Made by a program: the position numbers and the translations under genes. Source: Diplolepis rosae (lineage: Eukaryota; Arthropoda; Insecta; Hymenoptera; Diplolepididae). From it: 64,000 bases of DNA. The notes under the pieces are model-generated. The model saw only the letters and a program-made list of their open reading frames with translations, searched no databases and had not been told where the DNA came from. The stretch covers positions 496,001 to 560,000 of the forward strand of contig JAPYXD010000250.1 of assembly GCA_030998225.1 (NCBI GenBank), in the 5' to 3' direction. Below are positions 53,629 to 63,837 of this stretch, piece by piece; within the stretch, counting starts at the first letter, position 1; every line of letters begins with the position of its first letter.

Positions 53629-54270
53629 ATGGAAAAATCAAGAATAAAGGGACAACAAATAAAAATAATAGAAAATGACGGGAACGACAGATATTATACA
53701 AAAGAAAGAAAAGAACAAGATAGAAACCGGGAACAGCAACATAGTCAAGACTATGAAAATAATTATGAAAGACAGAATAATTTTAGGCGTGAATTACAAA
53801 ACACACAGTATAGACCACAATTCCAACCAAGGTACGCTAACAATGACACAAGATATTTTTATAATAACCAAAAAAGTCAAAACACATACCCACGAACTCG
53901 AGATAATAATGAATTCCTAAACGGAACAAAGTTTAACTACAACCGTAGTTTCAGATACAAAAATCCAAACAAATGGTTCGGAAGAAAGGAAAATCAAATA
54001 TTTGAAGACAGCAACAGACAACAAATAGAAAGCTTCCCAAAATGGCCAGAAATAACATATAACGCGGAAGACAATAACCAAAAAGGAAGGAATAATAGAA
54101 AATTTTAACTGAATCCAAGTACGCCAGAGTACACCGTGTCAAGGAAACAAAATGAAGAAAACGAAAATAGTACAACACAACAACCAATAAAATGTTATAA
54201 TTGCGGAGGCAAAGGACATATGCGACGGGGCTGTTGGTACAGTCAGGAAAGCGGAAACAAAGGCTATTAG
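53629..54270 (+). pseudogene. Gypsy B Gag tail with CCHC zinc knuckle
   Basis: Starts MEKSRIKGQQIKI right after the TAG shared with Gypsy A and runs through an Asn/Gln/Arg-rich region to a private TAA near 54106. The same frame continues to CYNCGGKGHMRRGCWYS, where the last zinc ligand is kept, and ends at TAG about 54268. Overlaps the protease frame by about 70 bases in the -1 register. Confidence 0.82.
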
Positions 54271-54780
54271 GGGCGAGTAGTAGCCAACGTAAATATCAAA
54301 CCATATCGCCCGAAAATATCGAAGCGGACAGCGACGCCGCAAACGAAACTAGATTTCACATAATAATTAAGTGGAAAGACACAAAATATAAAATGTTAGT
54401 AGACACAGGGACAACCCACTCCTATATTAGCAAACAATTTTTTAAACAAATAAAGGAATTAGATTACGAAGTTAAGAAACCAAATAATGGCACGTTAATA
54501 GTAGCAAATGGCCAGCAATTACAAATAACAGGACAAGTATTGATTCCTATTGAAGTGGGTCACGTTAAAAAATATTTGCTATTTAGACTGGTACCAGAAC
54601 TAAGATCTATAGGAATCCTATGAACAGACATGATGGAAAGGCTAGGATTGAAATTAAACTTCGAAAAGAAAATTTGGTGGCTACCAGAAAAACCACAAAT
54701 AAGATATAAAATAGAAGCAAACCCAAAGGAAAACAGAGTGATATGGAACGAGGATGGAAAGGAAAGAGAACCATGAAAGG
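54201..54780 (+). pseudogene. Gypsy B protease
   Basis: Active site VDTGTTHSYI at about 54400-54428, then GHVKKYLLFRLVPELRSIGIL and a TGA (Gly in Gypsy A) at about 54621-54623, then TDMMERLGLKLNFEKKIWWLPEKP. The frame in front of the active site reads SGKRKQRLLGAS, entered by -1 slippage at 54246-54252 in an ancestor; the heptamer here is GGAAAGC, no longer slippery. Confidence 0.85.
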
Positions 54781-54821
54781 AGAGTCTAGAAGAAAGAACG
54801 AGAGTAAGAAATAAAATAAAG

Positions 54822-55910
54822 TTGCGAAATCAAGAAGTAAGACCAGCAAACAACCTACAATGGGGAGAAATACCCACTAGTACCCCAACCAACCATACCC
54901 TACCTGAAGTCGGCCAGACAATGGACACAAGATGTTCAATACCAGTGAGACGGGGAAGTCTAATCTCACGAGAAAATAAAGAACAGAGGCAAGAAGTCCC
55001 TAGTTCTAGTCCCTTAGAAAAAGAAAATGTAATACTAACAGCTGGCAAAGCAAAAGCAAAGCGTGGGGACAGACGAATGGTAAATGAAATAAAGGAAGAA
55101 CCCGAAAAGGAAATACAGAATAAATTAAAACTGAAAAGAGAACGAAACGAAGAAAGCAAGAATGGAAAAGTATTGAAAGAAAGAAAAGAAACAGAAAACG
55201 AAAAATGCGATGGAATAATAGAACTAAACGAAAACCAAGGACAGCAATTAAGAAAATTAATCGACAGAAAGGTTAACAAAACAGGAACGAAACTCGAACC
55301 CACACACATGACAAAACACAAAATAGATGTACAAGGCCACGAACCAATCAAACAAAGATATTACCACGTCTCGGCCAAAGTAAGAGAGTATATGTACGAG
55401 GAAATTGATAAAATGTTGGAAGAGGACGTAATCGAACCCTCGAATAGCGACTGGTCGAACCCAGTAGTTATGATCAAGAAACCAAACGGAAAATATAGAT
55501 TCTGCTTAGATTTCAGAAAAGTAAATAAAATAACGAAAAAAGACTTGTACCCAATACCAATCATGGCAGAAATTTTAGATGCATTGAGGTCAGCAAGATA
55601 CATATCAAAAATTGATCTTCGCTCAGTATACCACCAAATACCACTAGAAGAAGAATCAAGAAAAATAACAGCATTCACAGTACCAGGAAAAGGAATGTAC
55701 CAATTAAAAAGAATGCCATTCGGATTAGCAAACGCTCCAGCTACATTCCAGCGCTTAATGGATAAAATAATAACACCAGACTTAAAACCGAATGTATTCT
55801 GCTACCTCGATGATATAATTATAGTAACGGAAAACTTCGAAGAACTTTTGAAAACTTTAGAAATAGTTCTAGAGAAAATTAACCAAGCAATATTAACAAT
55901 GAATCTATAA
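54822..55910 (+). pseudogene. Gypsy B reverse transcriptase
   Basis: The segment missing from Gypsy A. After a charged linker the RT reads HKIDVQGHEPIKQRYYHVS, IEPSNSDWSNPVVMIKKPNG, YRFCLDFRKVNK, SKIDLRSVYHQIPL (catalytic Asp), MPFGLANAPATFQRLMD and NVFCYLDDIIIVTENFEE with YLDD. It stops at TAA 55908-55910 just before the KCEF motif, which continues after one damaged codon stretch in the next frame. Apart from that the 362-codon frame is clean, so RT in this family is otherwise well preserved. Confidence 0.93.
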
Positions 55911-55913
55911 AAA

Positions 55914-56390
55914 TGCGAATTTGGATGCTAGGAAGTAAAATACTTGGGATTTGTAGTAAACGAGAAAGGACTACTAGTGGACGAATACAAAATAAAACCC
56001 ATATTAGAATTCCCAACACCAAAATATGTAAAACAACTACAAAGAATTATAGGAATGACATCATGGTACAGAAGATTCATACCAAAATTTTCAGAAATAA
56101 TGGAACCCTTACACACACTGTTAAGAAAAGGAATAGAATGGAAATGGGACATAAAACAAGAACAAGCATTAGAGCAAATAAAAAAACTACTGACAACAGG
56201 ACCAATACTGGCATGTCCTGACTTTCACTATCCTTTCCAACTCGAAACTGATGCAAGCGATACGGGATTAGGAGCCGTCCTAACCCAAAATATAAATAAC
56301 GAAAACCACGTAATAGCATTCGCAAGCAGAAGCCTCAACGAAGAGGAAAAAAAATACTCAACATCAGAAAAGGAATGCCTAGCAGTATAG
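55914..56390 (+). pseudogene. Gypsy B RT thumb and RNase H, N-terminal part
   Basis: EVKYLGFVVNEKGLLVDEYKI, IGMTSWYRRFIPKFSEIMEPLH, then the RNase H start LETDASDTGLGAVLTQN, HVIAFASRSLNEEEKKYSTSEKECLAV. Stops in frame right after ECLAV; the continuation is one base off at 56375. Confidence 0.9.
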
Positions 56391-56878
56391 TAGTGTGGGC
56401 AACACGGAAATTCAGACCTTGCCTAGAAGGATACACCTTCAAAGTGCTAACAGATCATGTTGCTTTAAAATGGCTGCATAATTTAAAAAACCCAACAGGA
56501 CGACTAGCAAGATGGGCGCTGGAACTACTAGAATACGACTACGAGATAGTATACAGAAAAGGCCCACTAAATTATGAACCAGACGCCTTATCAAGAACAA
56601 GCGAAAAGTTAAATTCAACAGCAAGTACACTAACACTAATAAAAGAAACAAAAAAGAACAACACAAACGAATTTAAGGATGAATGGTATAAGCACAAACT
56701 AATACAAGTAAAGGAAAAACCAACGGAAAACCCAAACTGGCGAATAAGAGACGACCAACTTTATTTCTTCAGGCCAGATCCGTTAAAATCAAGCTTGAAC
56801 CTGGATAATAATCCCTGGAAACTAACAGTACCAAAAGGAGCTAAGAGAGCAGGTACTAACAGAAAACCACGATAACAA
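56375..56878 (+). pseudogene. Gypsy B RNase H C-terminus and linker
   Basis: WATRKFRPCLEGYTFKVLTDHVALKWLHNLKN, DYEIVYRKGPLNYEPDALSRTSEKL, then the pre-integrase linker to NPWKLTVPK, where a one-base frameshift (about 56835) spoils the end. Confidence 0.9.
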
Positions 56879-56879
56879 A

Positions 56880-57457
56880 CAAGCAGGACATTTGGGCATG
56901 GAAAAGACATATGCTAGAATGGCGGAAAACTATTTTTGGCCAGGAATGTACAGCGAAACCTCAAAATACGTAAAAGAATGCGACATATGCCAGAGAACAA
57001 AACCGAAGGTGAACAATCAAGTAGGACTCCTGGGAAAAATAATAATCGAAAAACCATGGTCAGTAGTAGCAGCAGACATAATGGGCCCACTGCCGAGGTC
57101 AAAGGCAAAAAACCAATATATACTTGTTTGCGTAAACATGTTCACCAAATGGGTGGAAATAATTCCAGTAAAAAACAAAGTGGCAACAACGATAGAAAAG
57201 GAATTCCACAGAAAATCATATCAAAATGGGGAACACCAAGAATATTGTTTACAGACAACGGCAAAGAATTCGTAAACAGAATCATGGTGAAGTTAAAGCA
57301 AAACTTCGGAATTCGACATTCGAAAACACCACGATACCACCCACAATCAAACCCAACAGAAAGATGCAACAGATCAATAAAAACAGCGATCAAAGCGTAC
57401 CTTGAAAAAGACCATAGAGAATGGGTGAAAATTTGGAAGACCTACAATTCGCGCTAA
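56880..57457 (+). pseudogene. Gypsy B integrase, zinc and catalytic domains
   Basis: GHLGMEKTYARMAENYFWPGM and CDICQRTK (zinc HHCC), VAADIMGPLPRSKAKNQYILVCVNMFTKW (first Asp), then after a frameshift near 57215 ISKWGTPRILFTDNGKEF (second Asp) and YHPQSNPTERCNR (Glu). A further shift near 57430 leads to FALNTSKHASTGFTPAFLNFGRELE. Confidence 0.9.
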
Positions 57458-57916
57458 ATACAAGTAAACATGCATCAACAGGTTTCACACCAGCATTCTT
57501 AAACTTCGGAAGGGAATTAGAACCAATACAGACATTAAAAAAAGATTTAATAAACGCAGAAGAAGTAGAATCACAGGAAATCGGTAAATGGGTAGAAAGA
57601 CTAAATAGATTAAAAATAATAAAAGACGAAGTACAAAAAAATTTAGAATTAGCAAATGAAAGACAGGGAAAAATATTATAATTTAAGACGTAAACTAATT
57701 AGCTACGAGATTGGGGAACAGGTGCTAAGAACCGAAAAGACGCTGTCAAATAAAGCAGATAATATAGCAAAAAAGTTCAACAAAAATTTCGAAGGTCCAT
57801 TTTTCATCAAAACAAAAATTTCTCCAACAATTTATGAAATAAAAAACAAAAAGGGCAAGTCACTTGGCAATTGGAACGTAAAAGACATTAAAAAATATAT
57901 CGAAAAGACTAAATAG
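57421..57916 (+). pseudogene. Gypsy B integrase C-terminus (GPY/F-like)
   Basis: LEDLQFALNTSKHASTGFTP, VGKW-type linker, then in the next frame (from about 57660) YYNLRRKLISYEIGEQVL and FEGPFFIKTKISPTIYEI, closing at TAG 57914-57916. One frameshift at the EREK/QGKIL point. Confidence 0.88.
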
Positions 57917-57995
57917 ACAAATAGAAACACACATAGAGTAGTAAAATGACAAAACCGATACAGAGACACAACAGAAATAATCATGTAAACAGATT

Positions 57996-58082
57996 ATGGA
58001 GCAGAAACCAAAACTAAAATGTAAGCAGTGCTACCGAGAGATAACCGTCGCGGAATCCCAAGAAGAAATCCTAAAGATAATA
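57996..58082 (+). pseudogene. Gypsy B ORF3, 5' piece
   Basis: Starts MEQKPKLKCKQCYREITVAE as in Gypsy A, but a deletion removes the HxC half of the zinc motif and about 75 further codons; it then reads EEILKII and is split by the foldback element at 58083. Confidence 0.8.
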
Positions 58083-60332
58083 ATGATATAGAAGTTTGAG
58101 ACGTCTCAAATCCAAACTTGTGACGAATTGTGAGACGGGAAATTAAGAAAGAAATTCTCATAGTGACGGAAATTTATCCCTAGATCAGGTAACGAAAAAA
58201 TACAATAAGAGCAATAAACAATACCTCTATATATCAAAAGACTTTGATACCTAACTTCGGGATGACACTTACACGCGTGCAACCCTTGGGACACGCGACA
58301 ATATATTGACTTCGAGTTAAAAAAAAATGACCACAAAAAACACACCTCATATTTTAACCCTACATGTGCGAAGTCCGCGAAGATTGCATATGTGCATATG
58401 TGCTATAGGACGAATCGTCTCCCAACTTCTGTCGGCCGCTTGAAGTCGAACTCAAAAGCAGGTAGTAGATCATGACAATGGAAGCAATAAACTGTACGCG
58501 TGGCGTACTCCTAATTGAAAATTAATATTATCCCTCATTAGCACATGAGATTGAAAATCGTAAAGTTTTCTTGCAAAACACATAATATGAGTGTCATGCA
58601 TCAAATCATAAATATTTGAGAAAATCATGCGTCACTTGCATTCAGAAAGTATGGTTTTTCCATTACAATTTCTGTATATGCATTTCTGGATTATTCAAAT
58701 TATTTATCAAACAAGTAACATTTTGAGATTGCGTTACTCTTTGTAAAAGAGTAACATTTCAAGCTCACGTGACTACGGAAGACATGGGGCAAGCCACCAG
58801 TGTTTTGCGAAGGGAACAAGTGTTGGAGCAAACACTAGTGGCATAAAACTGACTGCCGATATGATACGAGACATTTCCAAAACTCATGTAATAAATTGAC
58901 TTCGTAGACGGTCGAAAAAAACTAAGACGTCCTCCTATTCTTTAAAGTTTTAAATCTCTAGCTGATAGACAAAACCTTAACGAAGCGAAAGAATCGTATT
59001 AAAAAGTTCGCGTCCAATGGGAAGTTGGTTTTTTATTGAAAACAAAAAATATAAAATTTTCTGGAATTTGGGGTCTATTTGAACGCTCAATTTCTCCGAT
59101 CTAAACGGCATTTCTGATTCGTAGGTTAGCATGGATGATAAAGCAAAGTTCCAACTTCATATTGCAGAAAAGTATGTCAAGTAATAGTGCATAGAACTTG
59201 AGATTTTGCTCTTTTCGCAGTTGCATAAATTCGTCTAACTTGCCAGAAATCAAATTTTCTGAATGCCAGATATGAGACGAAAATCATCTCCCAACTTCTG
59301 TCGGCCGCTTGAAGTCGAACTCAAAAGCAGGTAGTAGATCATGACAATGGAAGCAATAAACTGTACGCGTGGCGTACTCCTAATTGAAAATTAATATTAT
59401 CCCTCATTAGCACATGAGATTGAAAATCGTAAAGTTTTCTTGCAAAACACATAATATGAGTGTCATGCATCAAATCATAAATATTTGAGAAAATCATGTG
59501 TCACTTGCATTCAGAAAGTATGGTTTTTCCATTACAATTTCCGAATATGCATTACTGGATTATTCGTCAGTTTTATGCCACTAGTGTTTACTCCACAGTT
59601 GTTCCCTTTGCAAACCACTGATGTCTTGCCCCATTCCTTACCTAGTTGAATAAGTTTGAAACGTTACTCTTTTCGGAAAAGTAACTCAATCTCAAAAAGT
59701 TACTCGTTTGGAAGTATTTCGAATAATCGAGTAATGCATATACAGAAATTGTAATGGAAAAACCATACTTTCTGAATGCAAGTGACGCATGATTTTCTCA
59801 AATATTTATGATTTCATGCATGACACTCATATTATGTGTTTTGCAAGAAAACTTTACGATTTTCAATCTCATGGGCTAATGAGGGATAATATTAATTTTC
59901 AATTAGGAGTACGCCACGCGTACACTTTATTCCTTCCATTGTGATGATCTACTACCTGCTTTTGAGTTCGATTCAAGCGGGCCGACAGAAGTTGTGAGAC
60001 GATTCGTCCTATAGCATATATGCACATATGCAATCTTCGCGGACTTCGCACATGTAGGGTTGAAATATAAGGAGTGTTTTTTGCGGTCATTTTTTGTTAA
60101 CTCGAAGTCGAAATATTGTCGCGTGTCCCAACGGTTGTACGCGTGTAAGTGTCATCCCGAAGTTAGGTATAAAAGTCTTTTGGTTTATAGAGGTATTGTT
60201 TATTGCTTCTATTGTATTTTTTCGCTACCTAATCTAGGGATAAATTTCCATCTCTTATGAGAATCTTTCTTCATTTTTCGTCTCAAATTCGTCACAAGTT
60301 TGGGTTTGAGACGTCTCAAACTTCTATATCAT
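58083..60332. mobile_element. 2.25-kb Mutator-like foldback element
   Basis: Inserted in Gypsy B ORF3 with a perfect 9-bp target duplication AAGATAATA (58074-58082 and 60333-60341); removing it restores the ORF3 frame. Long inverted arms run about 58083-58855 and 59570-60332, beginning ATGATATAGAAGTTTGAGAC. The middle repeats 58408-58690 a third time, in direct orientation, at 59284-59567. No ORF. Nine-base target duplications and long TIRs are characteristic of the Mutator superfamily. Confidence 0.9.
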
Positions 60333-60716
60333 AAGATAATAAATGAAACAAGGGAGAAATGGGGAATAAGGAGTTATGAAGAGGAAAAGCAAGAATGGGA
60401 AGAAAAGATGAAACAAGAAGAAGACTTTGTAAGGTGGAAAAAAGAGAAGCTACAAAGAACATACATTAATGAAATAGAAGAAGACAAGAAAAGAGAACAA
60501 GGAAAAAACGAAAGAGAATGGAAGAAACGAAAAGAAGAACTTAGAAGATGGGAAGAAAAATAAGAACAGGAAGAAGAAAACAAAGAATTTAAAAGAAAAC
60601 AGAGCGAATTATAACAAAACAAGAAAGTAAAAGACGCAGACAAGAAAGAAAAGGACAAAGACAGCGACACAGAATCAGACGATTCAACGCAAACAGTAGT
60701 ATATAAAGGAAAATAA
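60333..60716 (+). pseudogene. Gypsy B ORF3, 3' piece
   Basis: Continues KIINETREKWGIRSYEEEKQ with helical Glu/Lys-rich sequence, a TAA at 60561-60563 and another near 60612, then DKEKDSDTESDDST-like acidic tail and VVYKGK at the end. The acidic tail is shared with Gypsy A, which supports this as the true C-terminus. Confidence 0.75.
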
Positions 60717-60924
60717 AGACTAAAGTTAAGAAATTAGAATTAAGAAAATACTTTTAAGAAACTTATTATTTGACTTAATAGATATAATAATCAAGAAAAA
60801 ATATTTTTTTGTTAATTATTTAAAATGTATAATTATAGAAAATGTCTTTTTGGGTTTCGGTCAACGCCATACAAAAAAAAACACAAACAAAAAACAGAAG
60901 CAAAGAGCAGACCGCAACCCGATT

Positions 60925-60937
60925 AGGGGGAGGGGGG
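60925..60937 (+). promoter_or_regulatory. Gypsy B polypurine tract
   Basis: Run of G with a single A directly before the 3' LTR; same as the tract of Gypsy A. Confidence 0.8.
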
Positions 60938-60938
60938 T

Positions 60939-61262
60939 TGTAACAAAGTTATATAAGTGCCCCCTGGGGACACAGCCCTGCGACCGGAATTCGGGGGAAC
61001 GCGGCCCGGCATGCTTCGCGGTCGCGTGCCGTCGCCGGTTCTTTCTTCTTCCCCGGTCTCGCGATGGTGATGGTCTGCGCTGTCGAGCGAGTTACGTGTT
61101 CCCGCGGCATCGGTCGTTTATTCATGTTTAAGTGCCTTGGTCTACGATCCACGAAGTGTAATGCGCAATAAACTGATTATGTGGTAAATGGTCGCTTGAT
61201 TTTTGTGTATTCCTTTCTCGGCGTCCCTCCTTCCCTTCCCTTAGTGAGCGGACCCGGTCGCA
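60939..61262 (+). repeat. Gypsy B 3' LTR
   Basis: 324 bp, TGTAACAAAGTTATATAAG to CCCGGTCGCA (TG...CA). Complete, unlike its 5' partner. Confidence 0.9.
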
Positions 61263-61266
61263 GACT

Positions 61267-61871
61267 GAGAGAGGCGCATCTAAAGCTTCAGCCGGACAAA
61301 TGCGAATTCTTACGCACCGAGGTAGCTTATCTGGGCCATATAACCGGCCGTGGAGTCAAACCTAACCCCGCTAAGATTGCCGCTATTAGAAATTTCCCAC
61401 GACCGAGGACAGTCCGGGCTATTCGACAATTCCAAGGCCTCTCAGGAAACTATAGGAGATTTATAAGAGACTACGCAAAGCTAGCAAAACCGTTGTCCAA
61501 TCTCCTGAAGAAGGACACAGAATGGGAATGGGGACGCTCGCAACGGAAAAGCTTCCGAAAAATACGCAGATACCTCTGCAACGAACCCGTGCTCCAATAT
61601 CCCGACTTTAGCAAGCCCTTTAAGCTAACCACAGATGCCTCTGAGCATGCTGTCGGGGCTATGTTGACCCAAAAAAAGGATGGAGTAGATATGCCCATCG
61701 CCTACTTCTCCAAGGTAATGAATTCCTGCTAACAGAACTACTCGAAAGTAGAAAAGGAATGTCTGGCGGTGTTGTACGCTGTCACGAACTTTCGCCCATA
61801 TTTGTATGGAAGGGAGTTCGTGCTGGCCTGCGACTACGAACCAGTTCACACTCTCCTGGGACTGGTAGAGT
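61267..61871 (+). pseudogene. Gypsy C RT thumb and RNase H
   Basis: Resumes exactly where 51829 stopped: REAHLKLQPDKCEFLRTEVAYLGHIT, GLSGNYRRFIRDYAKLAKPLSNLLKK, then RNase H FKLTTDASEHAVGAML and PIAYFSKVMNSC. A TAA at 61731 interrupts it; then NYSKVEKECLAVLYAVTNFRPYLYG and ending CDYEPVHTLLGLVE. No integrase follows. Confidence 0.9.
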
Positions 61872-61989
61872 AAGGAAAACTAATTTTAAGGTATCTTTCT
61901 AATATATATATATATATGTATTTGTTATCCTTTTTTATAGATACATTAAACTATAAAACTGGAAATTTTCTTGCATTTAAGCTTTCTTT

Positions 61990-62107
61990 TCCAAAAATAA
62001 AAGGGAGTTTTTTTCTAAATTGCAATTTGGCAGTTTGGAGCCTCAAGCGAACGTGTATTTGGATTTAATATTTTTATTTATATGGAATTTAATTGTTCGT
62101 ACGTAAC
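61990..62107 (+). repeat. end fragment of a long LTR (putative Gypsy C 3' LTR)
   Basis: Shares with the end of copy 5 the sequence of a GGCA(A/G)TTTGGA block, a T/A-rich tract and TCGTACGTAACA at 62107. Diverged but in the same order. Confidence 0.45.
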
Positions 62108-62561
62108 ACGGCTATCTCTCTTAAACTTAAATGGCGATTTAAATGACATCTCGACCGCTTTTAAATGCACTGTACCACTCGTATAAACGTGTTTTGATAA
62201 AATCAATTCACCGTAAGCCTTCTGTAACATTTTCAGCGATTCCGCACACTAAATTCCATTTGCAATACAAAATTTGAGACAAATTCTTTGTTCGATATTC
62301 TTATCCATTGGAAAAGTCGCAAAACAGACTTGAGATAAACTGACAACATCGAGCACTGTGAACAAACTAAATCACAGATTGCGCTCGAACTCCACGTCAG
62401 TATAGAGGGCAGTGGTGTCAACTTAGCGTCAAAAAGGTTTTTGATAATCTTCTTAAGCAGGCTTCTTGAATGATCAATACTCGGTACTCTTTTAAAAGAA
62501 TGGATATTATAAACTTCAAATTCTTAAAATAGAGGTAGACGTTATGCATACGAATGTTAGG
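62108..62561. other. intergenic, nothing recognised
   Basis: No gene seen between the LTR-like end and the R1-type ORF1. Confidence 0.5.
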
Positions 62562-63837
62562 TCAGAGAGCGTCGGCAACTTTGCATCTAATGCGACAAAT
62601 ACATAAGTCGATAATCGACCCCCCTCCCCCCAAACGCTCCTCGTCTGAACCTAAAGTCAGGCACCGCGGGGGAGCCTTGCACTCCTTGGCCACGTGCGAC
62701 GCGCCCCCCACACCTCCAGTAGGCATCCTTCCTGCCTGGAAGCGCACAGCCGCGCGACACATGGCCACATCCCTGGCACCTGAAGTACCGGGAGACCTCG
62801 ACATGCTCTCGGATGCGGCAGTTCACCCATCTCACCCGAGCAAGCTCCGGGCGTCCGCCTCGGTTAAACGGACCATCGCAGCCTGCACACCGCCGAAGCG
62901 CTTGTACAGCCTGGCTTGCCTAGCGCGATGCATAGCGCGGCAACAACCTCTTCCCTTCTGACGGTCTCGTCGAGGTCCCTAACTTTAAGGGACCTCTTCA
63001 AAACCAAAGATTTAACTTCGGCCTTCTCCCCGACAGCCTGCTCGAGCGCCTTCTCGAAGTCCGAGACGTCACCCCCCTTTTTGAGGACCCGGAGGATCTC
63101 CTCCCTCCTGGTTCTCCGAAGGTGGGGACCTCCGCTCCTGCATTTTGGGGGTTTACCATCGCCTTCATAGCTTTCAGGATCTCGGCGTAGGACTCACCAT
63201 CCTTCGCCGACATCCTGATAGCGTCGCCCGACCTAGCGGCCGAAGAGTCCCTCGGCAACTTCCCCTTCTCTTTAGGGTCCTGTGCAGAGAGCGCAGGAAC
63301 CTTTTTTCCTTTTTCTCTTTTTCTTAAATCTTTTTTTTTCTTTTTCTCCACCAGTTGCCAATCCTCACCCTTCTGTGGAGTCTGGCCTCTGGTGACCGCA
63401 GCGTAGGTTGGCGATGTTCCAACCTTCCCTTTCTTGGGAAATCGATCCTCGGGGGGAGAAAGAGCAACCCTCTTCTCCCCCTTTGTCAGCTTTTTTGGGG
63501 TGTCCCCCAGAGATTCGGAGCGCGGTCTCCGGAAGATGCCCATCCTTTTCGAGGCGGAGTGGGATCCCAGCCTCTTCTGGAACTCCACCCCGCTATCTAG
63601 AAGACACTTATGGGTGTTGAACATTCCGCCCAACACTTCAGTAGCCTCATTTACACTGTCTTTTACATCGCCAGGGTTGTTTCTCAGCATACCCTGCTGG
63701 ATGACGCTGATAGCCCTGGCCAATTTTTTCATTTTGTCGCTTTACTCTCTCAGGAGCTGAAGGACGTCCTTCCATCCTTCAGCTCTTGAAGACGTACCCA
63801 AGTCTTGTTTCCCTACCGTTTTCAACTTTGATTCCAT
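62562..63837 (-). pseudogene. R1-clade LINE ORF1 (Gag-like, CCHC knuckles)
   Basis: The first ORF of an R1-type LINE. From ATG 63835-63837 (MESKLKTVGKQDLG) the frame passes a TAA at 63742-63744, then is open from MKKLARAISVIQQGML (63732) through PTYAAVTRG, a run of Lys around 63330 and GESYAEILKAMKAMVNP to about 63080, where it shifts frame. The C-terminal part shows DVSDFEKALEQAV-type helix and zinc knuckles CQGCGHVSRGCA and, in overlapping frames, CGGxxHVAKECKAPPRC, as in R1 Gags that bind element RNA. The 3' side is cut at 62562, so ORF2 is missing; LINE copies usually lose the 5' side, so this loss is secondary. Confidence 0.85.

Larger units (their letters stand above)
51834..61262 (+). 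mobile_element. Gypsy B: Ty3/gypsy element related to Gypsy A, with RT
   Basis: Plus-strand element of about 7.2 kb once its own 2.25-kb insertion is removed. Order: 5' LTR truncated at 52124, gag, nucleocapsid, protease, RT, RNase H, integrase, ORF3, polypurine tract, 3' LTR 60939-61262. The proteins match Gypsy A closely along their length, while the LTRs are alike but clearly divergent, so A and B are sister subfamilies. A deletion has removed the LTR end, primer site and the first part of gag. Multiple stops and frameshifts make it inactive. Confidence 0.93.
50634..62107 (+). mobile_element. Gypsy C: 17.6/Tom-like gypsy, gag-less, split by Gypsy B
   Basis: A pol remnant lies between two copies of a long-LTR end (50633 and 62107). 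Pol is cut inside RT at codon boundary level by Gypsy B, whose insertion duplicated GACT (GACC at 51830-51833, GACT at 61263-61266). Gag and the 5' part of protease are missing, as is everything after RNase H (integrase and any env). Confidence 0.75.

Noticed and set aside
60850..61131. 93-codon frame in Gypsy B 3' LTR, and the similar end of the 51274-52047 frame
   Set aside because: Within LTR sequence; the Arg/Pro-rich tail only reflects G+C-rich LTR codons.
62554..63760. Plus-strand Pro/Ser-rich frames over the R1-type ORF1
   Set aside because: Antisense to a Gag-like ORF1 with zinc knuckles.
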